Positions 1 to 6,203 of a stretch of 7,538 nucleotides of DNA are shown here, one piece after another. The DNA is from UBA2093 sp044340485. GTDB taxonomy: Bacteria > Actinomycetota > Acidimicrobiia > Acidimicrobiales > Ilumatobacteraceae. The notes under the pieces are model-generated. The model was not told the origin of the DNA, did no database searches, and saw nothing but the letters and a program-made list of their open reading frames with translations. The DNA is taken from positions 1 through 7,538 of the forward strand of contig JBIITN010000042.1 in the NCBI GenBank assembly GCA_044340485.1, written 5' to 3'. Both the position numbers and the translations under genes were made by a program. The first letter of the stretch is position 1. Each line of letters opens with the position of its first letter.

Positions 1-1
1 C

Positions 2-1306
2 GGTGGCAACATTGGCGCGCTCGATGGGTTTGATGTACGCGGTAGCAGTTTGCGACGCAACTTAGTGGTGCATTGTCGTGATGAGGCGCATCAGCAACAA
101 GTTGTCGATGCTGTGAACAAATTGTCTGCGGTGAAACTTGTTGCGTGGTGGGACCGCACATTTCACATGCATGAATCAGGGAAAATTCATGTGCTCTCTA
201 CTGCGCCGGTAAATGATCGTGACGATTTGTCAATGGCGTACACACCTGGTGTTGCGCGTGTATGTACAGCAATTGAAAAAGATCCTAATTTGTCGCATCA
301 ATACACCATTCGTAAAAACACGGTGGCAATCGTGAGCAACGGTACTGCAGTGCTCGGTCTAGGAGATATTGGACCAGAAGCAGCAATGCCGGTAATGGAA
401 GGCAAAGCTCTTCTTTTTAAAGAATTCGGCGGGGTAGACGGATTTCCAGTGTGTATCAATGCACGCACGGTTGATGAAGTCGTTGATTTTGTTCAGCGAA
501 TCGCCCCCACTTTTGGTGGCATCAACTTAGAAGACATCGCAGCTCCTGAATGTTTCGAAATTGAAGAGCGTCTGTCAAAGAGTCTCGACATTCCAGTGTT
601 TCACGACGATCAACACGGCACTGCAGTGGTAACACTTGCTGCGTTGTGGAACTCGTTAAAGATCACTGGCAAAAAGATAGAAGATCTTTCAGTTGTGATC
701 GCTGGTATTGGAGCCGCGGGAGTCGCAATCGGAAAGATTCTTATTAACGCAGGTGTTGGCGAAATTGTTGGAGTTGATCGCAGTGGTTCGATCTATTCAG
801 GTCGTAGTGATCTGAACTCCGCAAAAGAGTGGTTTGCCAACAACACCAATCCATCACGCAAGATGGGCACTATTTCAGACGTCATGCATGGTGCTGATGT
901 GTTTGTCGGGGTGAGTGGTCCAGATCTCATTACAGCAGCCGACCTTCGCAACATGGCAAAAGATCCCATCGTGTTTGCGATGGCAAACCCCAATCCAGAG
1001 ATTCGCCCTGAGGCGGCCGATGGATTAGCCGCTGTCATGGCGACAGGCCGAAGTGACTATCCGAACCAAATCAATAATGTGCTTGCGTTCCCTGGTATTT
1101 TCCGTGGCGCTCTCGACGTGAATGCAACAGACATCACCGAGAACATGAAGCTGGCAGCAGCCATCGCCATTGCAGAATCCGTCACCGACGACCAACTGTC
1201 ACCGAGCTTTGTTGTTCCGTCTGTGTTTGACCGCTCAGTTGTTGCCCGCGTGGCACCCGCGGTGTCTGAAGCTGCAGTGAAAGACGGTGTCATCCGCAAG
1301 ATGTAA
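2..1306 (+). CDS. NAD(P)-dependent malic enzyme with N-terminal ACT domain, 5' partial
   Basis: Oxidatively decarboxylates malate to pyruvate and CO2 with reduction of NAD(P), in the cytosol. The frame is open to the left edge, so 434 residues are visible and the true start lies outside; a TTG at 50 is in frame but internal. The first ~60 residues (GGNIGALD..., then RRNLVVHCRDEAH and VNKL) look like the end of an ACT-type regulatory domain, which in this family precedes the catalytic part. Numbering from the TTG at 50: the catalytic domain opens with DDLSMAYTPGVARVC (59-72, catalytic Tyr); KALLFKEFGGVDGFPVC (119-135) carries active-site lysines; INLEDIAAPECFEIE (158-172) and FHDDQHGTAVV (184-194) hold the metal-binding acidic residues; VVIAGIGAAG (215-224) is the dinucleotide-binding glycine loop. 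An acidic residue (GVDRSG, 241-246) after the second strand favours NAD over NADP, by inference. The C-terminus is complete. cysH follows closely, so co-transcription is possible. Confidence 0.93.
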   Translation, partial: GGNIGALDGFDVRGSSLRRNLVVHCRDEAHQQQVVDAVNKLSAVKLVAWWDRTFHMHESGKIHVLSTAPVNDRDDLSMAYTPGVARVCTAIEKDPNLSHQYTIRKNTVAIVSNGTAVLGLGDIGPEAAMPVMEGKALLFKEFGGVDGFPVCINARTVDEVVDFVQRIAPTFGGINLEDIAAPECFEIEERLSKSLDIPVFHDDQHGTAVVTLAALWNSLKITGKKIEDLSVVIAGIGAAGVAIGKILINAGVGEIVGVDRSGSIYSGRSDLNSAKEWFANNTNPSRKMGTISDVMHGADVFVGVSGPDLITAADLRNMAKDPIVFAMANPNPEIRPEAADGLAAVMATGRSDYPNQINNVLAFPGIFRGALDVNATDITENMKLAAAIAIAESVTDDQLSPSFVVPSVFDRSVVARVAPAVSEAAVKDGVIRKM

Positions 1307-1318
1307 CACTCGTTACAT
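1301..1318. repeat. Perfect 7+4+7 inverted repeat over the malic enzyme stop codon
   Basis: ATGTAAC (1301-1307), ACTC, GTTACAT (1312-1318) is a perfect dyad. It contains the malic enzyme TAA stop and lies just upstream of every plausible cysH start. There is no T-run after it, so it is a poor intrinsic terminator. It may be a repressor or activator operator for cysH, or a small mRNA hairpin. The dyad is seen; its function is inferred. Confidence 0.5.
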
Positions 1319-1334
1319 AGGCGTGATTGCTAAC

Positions 1335-2006
1335 GTGACCAAAGTGGCAAGTCCGATGAAGACATTTGAAGACGAAAGAAATGCCGCATCAATTTTGTCG
1401 TGGGCGCAAGAGCAATTCGGGTCCGGACTTGTGCTGACGTGTTCATTTGAAACAGCGGTGATGCCTCATCTCGTTGCACATCATGCACCGAGCACAACAG
1501 TGGTATTGCTCGATACTCAATACTTGTTTCCCGAGACCATTGAATTTGCTCACTCGGTGTGCGCGCAGTTGGGACTGGCGTTGCATGTGGAGACGCCAGC
1601 CACAGAAATAGTGCCCGACGAGTTATGGCGCACAGATGTCGACAAATGTTGTGACGTGCGAAAGGTGCAGCCATTAGAGCGTGTCTTGTCTGGCAAGACA
1701 GCGTGGATAACGGGGCTTCGTCGGTCAGATGGATTTGAGCGTGCCAATGCTCCGATAGTGGCTCATGATTTGATCCGCAACATCGTAAAGATCAATCCAC
1801 TTGCTGCGTGGATAGATGATGACATGCAGCAATACATCAATGAACATGCTCTGCCCCGCAATCCTTTAACGGAGCAGGGATATGCGTCGATTGGTTGTTG
1901 GCCATGCACACGTCCGACATTGCCAGGGGAAAACCGCCGCGATGGTCGGTGGCCCGGTCAAGACAAGACTGAGTGTGGGCTCCACGTCAACGTCAGCGCG
2001 CAATAG
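1335..2006 (+). CDS. cysH: Assimilatory adenylylsulfate (APS) reductase, thioredoxin-dependent
   Basis: Reduces adenylylsulfate to sulfite and AMP in cytosolic sulfate assimilation. In the longest frame (GTG at 1287, 239 aa) the motifs are: CSFETAVMPHL (52-62, nucleotide-binding loop); VLLDTQYLFPET (73-84); DKCCDVRKVQPL (119-130); WITGLRRSDGFERA (140-153); INPLAAW (169-175); GCWPC (203-207); and the C-terminal KTECGLH (227-233). The Cys-Cys pair (121-122) plus CxxC (204, 207) are the four 4Fe-4S ligands that distinguish APS reductases from cluster-free PAPS reductases, and C230 is the catalytic cysteine that forms thiosulfonate. The start is uncertain: GTG 1287 overlaps malic enzyme and is unlikely. 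GTG 1323, GTG 1335, GTG 1344 and ATG 1356 are all in frame and none has a strong Shine-Dalgarno. GTG 1335 is chosen because AGGCG lies about 12 bases upstream; ATG 1356 would give 216 aa and is almost as likely. No other sulfate genes are in view, and no convincing terminator follows. Confidence 0.88.
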   Translation: MTKVASPMKTFEDERNAASILSWAQEQFGSGLVLTCSFETAVMPHLVAHHAPSTTVVLLDTQYLFPETIEFAHSVCAQLGLALHVETPATEIVPDELWRTDVDKCCDVRKVQPLERVLSGKTAWITGLRRSDGFERANAPIVAHDLIRNIVKINPLAAWIDDDMQQYINEHALPRNPLTEQGYASIGCWPCTRPTLPGENRRDGRWPGQDKTECGLHVNVSAQ

Positions 2007-2041
2007 ACGGTTCACACAAGATGTGGTGGGTTGGTCATTCA

Positions 2042-2085
2042 GTCCACTCACTGTTACTGGCCTGTTCACCTTTTGTTCACCCAAA
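2042..2085 (+). promoter_or_regulatory. PHO box (PhoP/PhoB-type site) upstream of pstS
   Basis: Two identical GTTCACC cores at 2064-2070 and 2075-2081 are exactly 11 bases apart, giving units GTTCACCTTTT and GTTCACCCAAA. Two weaker units continue the same 11-base register upstream: GTTACTGGCCT (2053-2063) and GTCCACTCACT (2042-2052). Tandem 11-base direct-repeat units with this core are the known PhoP binding pattern in Actinomycetota. Its position ahead of pstS predicts activation under phosphate limitation. The two core units are clear; the outer two are tentative. Confidence 0.82.
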
Positions 2086-2103
2086 TCTTGGCTAGGCGCA
2101 ACC

Positions 2104-2109
2104 TAAGTT
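2104..2109 (+). promoter_or_regulatory. Candidate -10 element of the pstS promoter
   Basis: TAAGTT fits the loose TAnnnT -10 pattern. It lies 18 bases after the last PHO unit, so the -35 position falls at the end of the PHO box where no good TTGACA exists. That arrangement is typical of promoters where a bound response regulator replaces the -35. A weaker alternative -10 is CTAGGC at 2092-2097. Transcription would then start near 2115. Confidence 0.35.
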
Positions 2110-2123
2110 TTCTACGGTGATTT

Positions 2124-2148
2124 CAGCCTGTTGACCCTCTGCAGGCTG
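2124..2148 (+). promoter_or_regulatory. Stem-loop in the pstS leader
   Basis: CAGCCTG (2124-2130) and CAGGCTG (2142-2148) form a perfect 7-base-pair stem with an 11-base loop. It lies inside the predicted untranslated leader and ends 7 bases before the GGGAG ribosome binding site (2156-2160) of pstS. No T-run follows, so termination is unlikely. It may stabilise the message or influence ribosome access; this is inference. Confidence 0.4.
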
Positions 2149-2170
2149 TAACTCAGGGAGAAATCTAACT

Positions 2171-3250
2171 GTGAAACGCACTCGTAAGAACACGATGTGG
2201 GCAGCGATAGCTGCAATGACACTTACCATTCCACTTGCCGCTTGCGGCGATGATGACACAAGTTCCGACACGACCGCCGCTAACGGTGGTTCAGAATCTG
2301 GGTCGCTGTTTATCTCTGGTTCCTCCACTGTGGAGCCCATTACCGCTGCTGTTGCAAAATTATTCAGTGACGCAAACCCTGGTGTGGCCGTACAGGTTGA
2401 AGGACCTGGTACTGGTGACGGTTTTGCAAAGTTCTGTAATGGTGAAACCGATGTGTCGAACGCTTCTCGCCCTATCAAAGCTGAAGAAATTGAAACATGC
2501 ACCAATAATGGTGTGGAGTTCATCGAACTAAAAGTTGCAGTGGATGGACTTTCAGTTATTACTTCAAGCGAAAACAGCGCAATTGACTGTGTCAGTTTTG
2601 CTGATCTATGGGTACTTCTCGGACCAGATGCGACCGGTCGCAACAATTGGAGTGACGCAAATGATGCAGCAGAAGAATTGAAAGCATCAATTGGAGCCCA
2701 GGCTGGAACCATCAACGCTCCGTATCCCGATGCGTCATTGTCAATTGTTGCCCCCGGTGAAGAGTCGGGAACATTTGACTCATTCATTGAGTACGCATTG
2801 GCACCAGTAGCCGAACTCTTGGGTGCCGAAGATGATGTGCCTCGTCCTGATTACACAGCGAGCCCGAACGACAACGTGATCATTGAAGGCATCTCGGCCA
2901 ATGCAACGTCACTTGGCTGGGTGGGGTTTGCTTTCGTAGAGGAAAACCTCGACAAAGTGAAGCCTCTGCAGGTTGATGCTGGAAGCGGTTGCGTCACACC
3001 GTCTGCAGACACAATTGCATCGGGCGAATATCCGATTGCGCGCCCGTTGTACATCTACGTGAGCGTGAATAAGTTGGAAGGCAATGCCGCACTTGCATCA
3101 TTCATCGACCTGTACTTGAGCGACGAAGGCATGGCAGTAATTGGAACTGGCGAAGGTCAGGTTCCTTACGTACCGTTGGCAACAGCTGACCTCGAGGAAT
3201 CTCGATCAATCTGGACAGCGCGTACCACCGGAACGCGTGTCGAGGGATAA
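2171..3250 (+). CDS. pstS: Phosphate ABC transporter substrate-binding lipoprotein PstS
   Basis: Captures inorganic phosphate outside the membrane and delivers it to PstC/PstA. The 359-residue product starts at GTG 2171 with GGGAG 10 bases upstream. It has a basic n-region (MKRTRK), a hydrophobic core and a lipobox PLAAC with lipidated C25, followed by an acidic, Ser/Thr-rich linker (26-44). The phosphate-binding fold begins at FISGSSTVEPI (47-57). Binding loops expected from the family are SGSST (49-53), GPGTGDG (78-84), NASRPI (97-102) and GEESGTFDSF (196-205). The later RPLYIYV (291-297) is a common family block. Four more cysteines (89, 110, 140, 274) could form two disulfides, as seems usual in this PstS subgroup. 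It is the first gene of the pst operon, under a PHO box. A strong hairpin separates it from pstC, which suggests it is made in excess over the permease. Confidence 0.95.
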   Translation: MKRTRKNTMWAAIAAMTLTIPLAACGDDDTSSDTTAANGGSESGSLFISGSSTVEPITAAVAKLFSDANPGVAVQVEGPGTGDGFAKFCNGETDVSNASRPIKAEEIETCTNNGVEFIELKVAVDGLSVITSSENSAIDCVSFADLWVLLGPDATGRNNWSDANDAAEELKASIGAQAGTINAPYPDASLSIVAPGEESGTFDSFIEYALAPVAELLGAEDDVPRPDYTASPNDNVIIEGISANATSLGWVGFAFVEENLDKVKPLQVDAGSGCVTPSADTIASGEYPIARPLYIYVSVNKLEGNAALASFIDLYLSDEGMAVIGTGEGQVPYVPLATADLEESRSIWTARTTGTRVEG

Positions 3251-3279
3251 TCGGCCCCTTTAGGCACATCACATACTTG

Positions 3280-3321
3280 GAACGGGCTGTTTCCGGAGTG
3301 ATTTCCGGCGGCAGCCCGTTC
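3280..3321 (+). terminator. Strong hairpin between pstS and pstC (partial terminator or mRNA stabiliser)
   Basis: GAACGGGCTG (3280-3289) pairs perfectly with CAGCCCGTTC (3312-3321), a 10-base-pair GC-rich stem around a 22-base loop. The loop has two TCCGG segments that could pair partly. Only a poor T-rich stretch (TCTTAT) follows, so full termination is doubtful. Such structures between a binding-protein gene and its permease genes commonly allow partial read-through or protect the 5' transcript from decay. The stem is seen directly; the role is inferred. Confidence 0.65.
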
Positions 3322-3372
3322 TCTTATGAGCAAACGTGGCCAAGCACATAAAGTACAAAGAGGCCATTGACC

Positions 3373-3377
3373 GAGGG
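3373..3377 (+). promoter_or_regulatory. Ribosome binding site that decides the pstC start
   Basis: GAGGG lies 7 bases before the GTG at 3385, an ideal spacing. The upstream in-frame TTG at 3367 has AGAGG only 3 bases before it, which is too close. This favours GTG 3385 as the start. Confidence 0.6.
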
Positions 3378-3384
3378 TGTTTGG

Positions 3385-4341
3385 GTGAATTCAACAACAC
3401 AAAACGAGCCATCACAAAAAGGGCAATGGAGTTTTGAAGACCTGACATTGTCGCCTCGTCGGCGACGAAGCAATTCCGTCATGAAGTCGTCGCTTGCAGC
3501 GTCATCTTTTCTGACACTCGCTGTGACGGTACTGATCATGTTTATTCTGTTTCGCGACGCGTGGTCATTTTTCGTTGACGTTCCGAAAGGCGATTTGTGG
3601 AACATCGGTTGGTTCCCTCGGCGCGGGTATTTCGACATTAAAACGCTATTAGTTGGATCTTTAATGGTCACTGGCATAGCGATGCTTGTTGCCGTACCGA
3701 TTGGTTTAGGTGTCGCAATTTATTTGTCTGAGTTTGCGCGCCCAAAGATTCGAAAAGTATTGAAGCCCATTGTCGAATTGCTCGCGGGTATTCCGAGTGT
3801 GGTGATTGGATATTTTGCGATCTCTTTTATTAATCCAAACATCATTACCAATATTTTTGATGGCGCAAACAAAGCGTTCAACATTGCTTCTGCTGGTGTT
3901 GCGGTGGGTATTTTGACCGTTCCCATCATTGCATCGGTTGCCGAAGATGCCATGAGAGCAGTTCCTGTGGCCTTACGCGAAGCGTCGTATGGACTTGGTG
4001 CTCAGCGGGTCGACACAACGTTTCGTGTAGTTCTACCTGCTGCAATTTCTGGCGTTATCGCGGCGCTCATTCTTGGCGTATCGCGCGCGATTGGCGAAAC
4101 AATGGTTGTTGCGATCGCCGCGGGCGCCGTTGGCGGCGGTCTGTTTTCCACCGATCCACTGCAGCCTGGTCAAACAATGACCGCTGCCATGGCTGCACTC
4201 GGATTTGGTAGCGACCAGGTGGCAGGTTCGGGCCTTGCCTTCCAAAGTCTGTTCTTTATTGGATTCTTATTGTTCGTGCTGACGTTGCTCTTGAATCTCG
4301 CTGGAGATCGATTTGTGCGCAAGATTCGCGAGGAATACTGA
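3385..4341 (+). CDS. pstC: Phosphate ABC transporter permease PstC
   Basis: One of the two membrane subunits that form the phosphate channel. From GTG 3385 the product has 318 residues, normal for PstC. A cytoplasmic N-terminus with a basic cluster (PRRRR, 24-28) precedes six hydrophobic segments at about 36-56, 87-114, 131-150, 168-186, 218-247 and 286-306. Between the first two is an outside loop typical of PstC. LAGIPSVVIGYFA (133-145) is a family hallmark. The EAA coupling loop, EASYGLGAQR through VVLP (199-218), contacts the ATPase PstB, and SRAIGETM (233-240) is another conserved block. An alternative TTG start at 3367 would add 6 residues. The stop is followed after one base by pstA, so the two genes are tightly co-translated. 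The gene comes 134 bases after pstS, with the hairpin between them. Confidence 0.94.
   Translation: MNSTTQNEPSQKGQWSFEDLTLSPRRRRSNSVMKSSLAASSFLTLAVTVLIMFILFRDAWSFFVDVPKGDLWNIGWFPRRGYFDIKTLLVGSLMVTGIAMLVAVPIGLGVAIYLSEFARPKIRKVLKPIVELLAGIPSVVIGYFAISFINPNIITNIFDGANKAFNIASAGVAVGILTVPIIASVAEDAMRAVPVALREASYGLGAQRVDTTFRVVLPAAISGVIAALILGVSRAIGETMVVAIAAGAVGGGLFSTDPLQPGQTMTAAMAALGFGSDQVAGSGLAFQSLFFIGFLLFVLTLLLNLAGDRFVRKIREEY
4330..4334 (+). promoter_or_regulatory. Ribosome binding site that decides the pstA start
   Basis: GAGGA inside the last codons of pstC lies 8 bases before ATG 4343. An upstream in-frame TTG at 4313 would overlap pstC by 29 bases and has no comparable site, so ATG 4343 is preferred. 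Confidence 0.65.
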
Positions 4342-4342
4342 G

Positions 4343-5290
4343 ATGAAACTGAGTACTCCTTCTTCCACCGGTGGCGCGACGGCAGCGTCGTTGACCGCGC
4401 AGTTATCACAGAGCAAGCACCGTTTCCGCGAACGTATTATTGAAATCGTTCTGCTCAGCGCACTTCTTCTGACGCTGATCACCCTCGTGACACTCATCGT
4501 CAACCTCACCACAACTGGTTGGCCAGTGCTCAGCGAACGATTGGGCTCATTTCTGTCGTCGGGTCTTGACGCTTCGAATGCAAAGGAAGCAGGTGTGTGG
4601 CAAGCGATTCGCGGAACTCTCACCCTTGCAATCATCGTGGCCATAGTTGCGTTTCCGTTGGGAATCGCATCTGCTATTTACTTGGAAGAATTTGCAGGGA
4701 ATTCGCTCGTCACTCGCATCATCCGCGTGAACGTGCGAAACCTCGCGGGTGTTCCTTCCATTGTGTATGGCATTCTTGGTTTGAGTTTGTGGGTGAAATT
4801 TGCCGGCGGTTTCACCGGTGGTCGTACCGTTATTGCCGGTGGTCTCACACTCGCAATCTTGGTGTTGCCAGTTGTCATCATCACGGCGTCAGAAGCAATT
4901 CGTGCTGTTCCACAGTCGATTCGTGAGGGCGCCTTTGGCGTCGGTGCAACACAGTGGGAGACAATTCGATCGCATGTTTTACCGTCGGCTGCACCGGGCA
5001 TTTTCACAGGAACTGTTCTTGCGCTTTCTCGTGCCGCTGGCGAGGCTGCGCCCTTGTTGTTGGTGGGCGGTATCACTGGTCTGTTGCGTACTGGCAACTT
5101 GAGTTTGTGGGAGCAGATCACCGAGGGTGGTTTTACTTCTATGCCAGTGGCTATTTTTTCCTACGCACGCCAAACAGGAGAAGAGTTCCGTGAAGTTACT
5201 GCTGCTGCGTCGTTGGTGTTGCTGTTTATCGTGATCGTGATCAACGGCCTGGCCATTTGGCTTCGTAACCGGTTTGAAAAGAAATGGTGA
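4343..5290 (+). CDS. pstA: Phosphate ABC transporter permease PstA
   Basis: Second membrane subunit of the phosphate channel, pairing with PstC. From ATG 4343 the product has 315 residues, a little longer than many PstA proteins because of a Ser/Thr/Ala-rich cytoplasmic N-terminus (about 1-28). Hydrophobic segments lie near 33-54, 92-113, 133-152, 163-182, 216-242 and 288-307. Family blocks visible are YLEEFA (113-118), RNLAGVPSIVYGILGL (132-147), EAIRAVP (184-190), the EAA coupling loop REGAFGVGATQWET through HVLP (194-214), and SRAAGEAAPLLLVG (229-242). It starts one base after the pstC stop, with its ribosome binding site inside pstC, and pstB follows after 3 bases. It would be expressed as part of the phosphate-starvation operon. 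Confidence 0.94.
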   Translation: MKLSTPSSTGGATAASLTAQLSQSKHRFRERIIEIVLLSALLLTLITLVTLIVNLTTTGWPVLSERLGSFLSSGLDASNAKEAGVWQAIRGTLTLAIIVAIVAFPLGIASAIYLEEFAGNSLVTRIIRVNVRNLAGVPSIVYGILGLSLWVKFAGGFTGGRTVIAGGLTLAILVLPVVIITASEAIRAVPQSIREGAFGVGATQWETIRSHVLPSAAPGIFTGTVLALSRAAGEAAPLLLVGGITGLLRTGNLSLWEQITEGGFTSMPVAIFSYARQTGEEFREVTAAASLVLLFIVIVINGLAIWLRNRFEKKW

Positions 5291-5293
5291 ACC

Positions 5294-6073
5294 ATGCCCT
5301 TTCAACTTGAAGCGCTAGAAGTGTGGTACGGAGAGTTTCGCGCAGTCCGCGATGTGAGCCTCACGGTGAATAGTCAAGAGATCACGGCTTTCATCGGGCC
5401 TTCGGGATGTGGCAAGTCAACTGTTTTGCGTTGTCTTAACCGAATGAACGATCTCATCCCCACTGCAAAAGTGAATGGCACCATCACCTACCATGGACTC
5501 GATCTGTATGACTCTCGCGTCGATGCGGTGGAAGTTCGTCGTCGCGTGGGGATGGTGTTTCAAAAACCTAATCCTTTTCCAAAAAGCATCTACGAGAATC
5601 TTGCCTTCGGCGCGCGTCTCAATGGCGTGAAGAAGAAAGCCGAACTTGATGACATCGTCGAGTCATCGCTTCAACGCGCTGCTCTTTGGGATGAGGTAAA
5701 GAGTCGTCTCTCTGCCTCTGCCATGGGCCTCTCTGGAGGTCAGCAGCAACGTTTATGCATCGCGCGATGTATTGCGGTAGAGCCCGACGTCATCTTGATG
5801 GACGAACCCTGTTCGGCGCTTGACCCCATCGCCACGGCGCGTATTGAAGATCTCATGCAAGAAATCAAGAAAGATTTCACGATCGTCATCGTCACTCACA
5901 ACATGCAACAGGCTGCTCGTGTGAGCGACCGCACCGCCTTTTTCACCACCGAAGTCAATTTGGAGAGTGACCGTCGCACGGGCGTGCTTGTGGAGTACGA
6001 CCAGACCGCCCGGATGTTCTCTGAGCCCAAAGACGAGCGCACGGAGAACTACATCACTGGTCGCTTTGGCTGA
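5294..6073 (+). CDS. pstB: Phosphate ABC transporter ATP-binding protein PstB
   Basis: ATPase that powers phosphate import through PstC/PstA on the inner membrane face. The 259-residue length is standard. Motifs: Walker A GPSGCGKST (35-43), followed by LRCLNRMNDLIP, a PstB hallmark; Q-loop glutamine in VFQKPNPFPKSIYEN (88-102), again characteristic of PstB; ABC signature LSGGQQQR (146-153); Walker B VILMDEP (166-172); D-loop SALD (174-177); switch histidine in THN (201-203). The C-terminus ENYITGRFG matches the usual PstB ending. ATG 5294 comes 3 bases after the pstA stop and has only a weak Shine-Dalgarno, so translation is probably coupled to pstA. All catalytic residues are present. It is the last gene of the pst operon here, and phoU does not follow. 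Confidence 0.97.
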   Translation: MPFQLEALEVWYGEFRAVRDVSLTVNSQEITAFIGPSGCGKSTVLRCLNRMNDLIPTAKVNGTITYHGLDLYDSRVDAVEVRRRVGMVFQKPNPFPKSIYENLAFGARLNGVKKKAELDDIVESSLQRAALWDEVKSRLSASAMGLSGGQQQRLCIARCIAVEPDVILMDEPCSALDPIATARIEDLMQEIKKDFTIVIVTHNMQQAARVSDRTAFFTTEVNLESDRRTGVLVEYDQTARMFSEPKDERTENYITGRFG

Positions 6074-6100
6074 CCGACAGCCGTCCGTCGAGCGCAATGA

Positions 6101-6119
6101 ACACCGGTGTGTGTACCGG
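6101..6119. repeat. Palindrome and alternative hairpin between pstB and nspC
   Basis: ACACCGGTGT (6101-6110) is a perfect 10-base palindrome. Its second half overlaps a competing stem-loop, CCGGT (6104-6108), GTGTGT loop, ACCGG (6115-6119). No T-run follows. It could be an operator for the polyamine genes, a weak end signal for the pst transcript, or chance. The rest of the 130-base spacer shows a possible -35 (TTGACT, 6137-6142) without a good -10 at normal spacing. Confidence 0.4.
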
Positions 6120-6187
6120 CGAGTAGGCAGTTAGCATTGACTTCCGCTCATAAAGCAACTTGTCGTTTTATCCATCAGCATCTTTGC

Positions 6188-6193
6188 AGGAGG
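6188..6193 (+). promoter_or_regulatory. Ribosome binding site for nspC, supporting a TTG start
   Basis: AGGAGG, the full Shine-Dalgarno core, lies 10 bases before TTG 6204. No ATG or GTG occurs in frame nearby, and the protein family similarity begins within a few residues of this TTG. Confidence 0.75.
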
Positions 6194-6203
6194 AACCCCC
6201 AGA

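Noticed and set aside
2013..2025. CACA/TGTG inverted repeat after cysH as a terminator
   Set aside because: The stem is only four base pairs and no T-run follows, so it is too weak to call.
2092..2787. Long minus-strand open frame of 231 codons
   Set aside because: It lies opposite pstS and its promoter, and its Ser/Ala/Pro-rich product shows no recognisable motif. It is a shadow of pstS codon usage.
4678..5121. Minus-strand open frame of 147 codons opposite pstA
   Set aside because: It is fully covered by a confidently identified pstA, and it has no membrane segments or family motifs of its own.
6075..6090. CGAC...GTCG pairing just after the pstB stop as a terminator
   Set aside because: The four-base-pair stem has no T-run and is likely chance.
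6137..6165. TTGACT as the -35 of an nspC promoter
   Set aside because: At 17-base spacing the -10 would be TTGTCG, a poor match, and better AT-rich hexamers are at the wrong distance. It is kept only as a remark.
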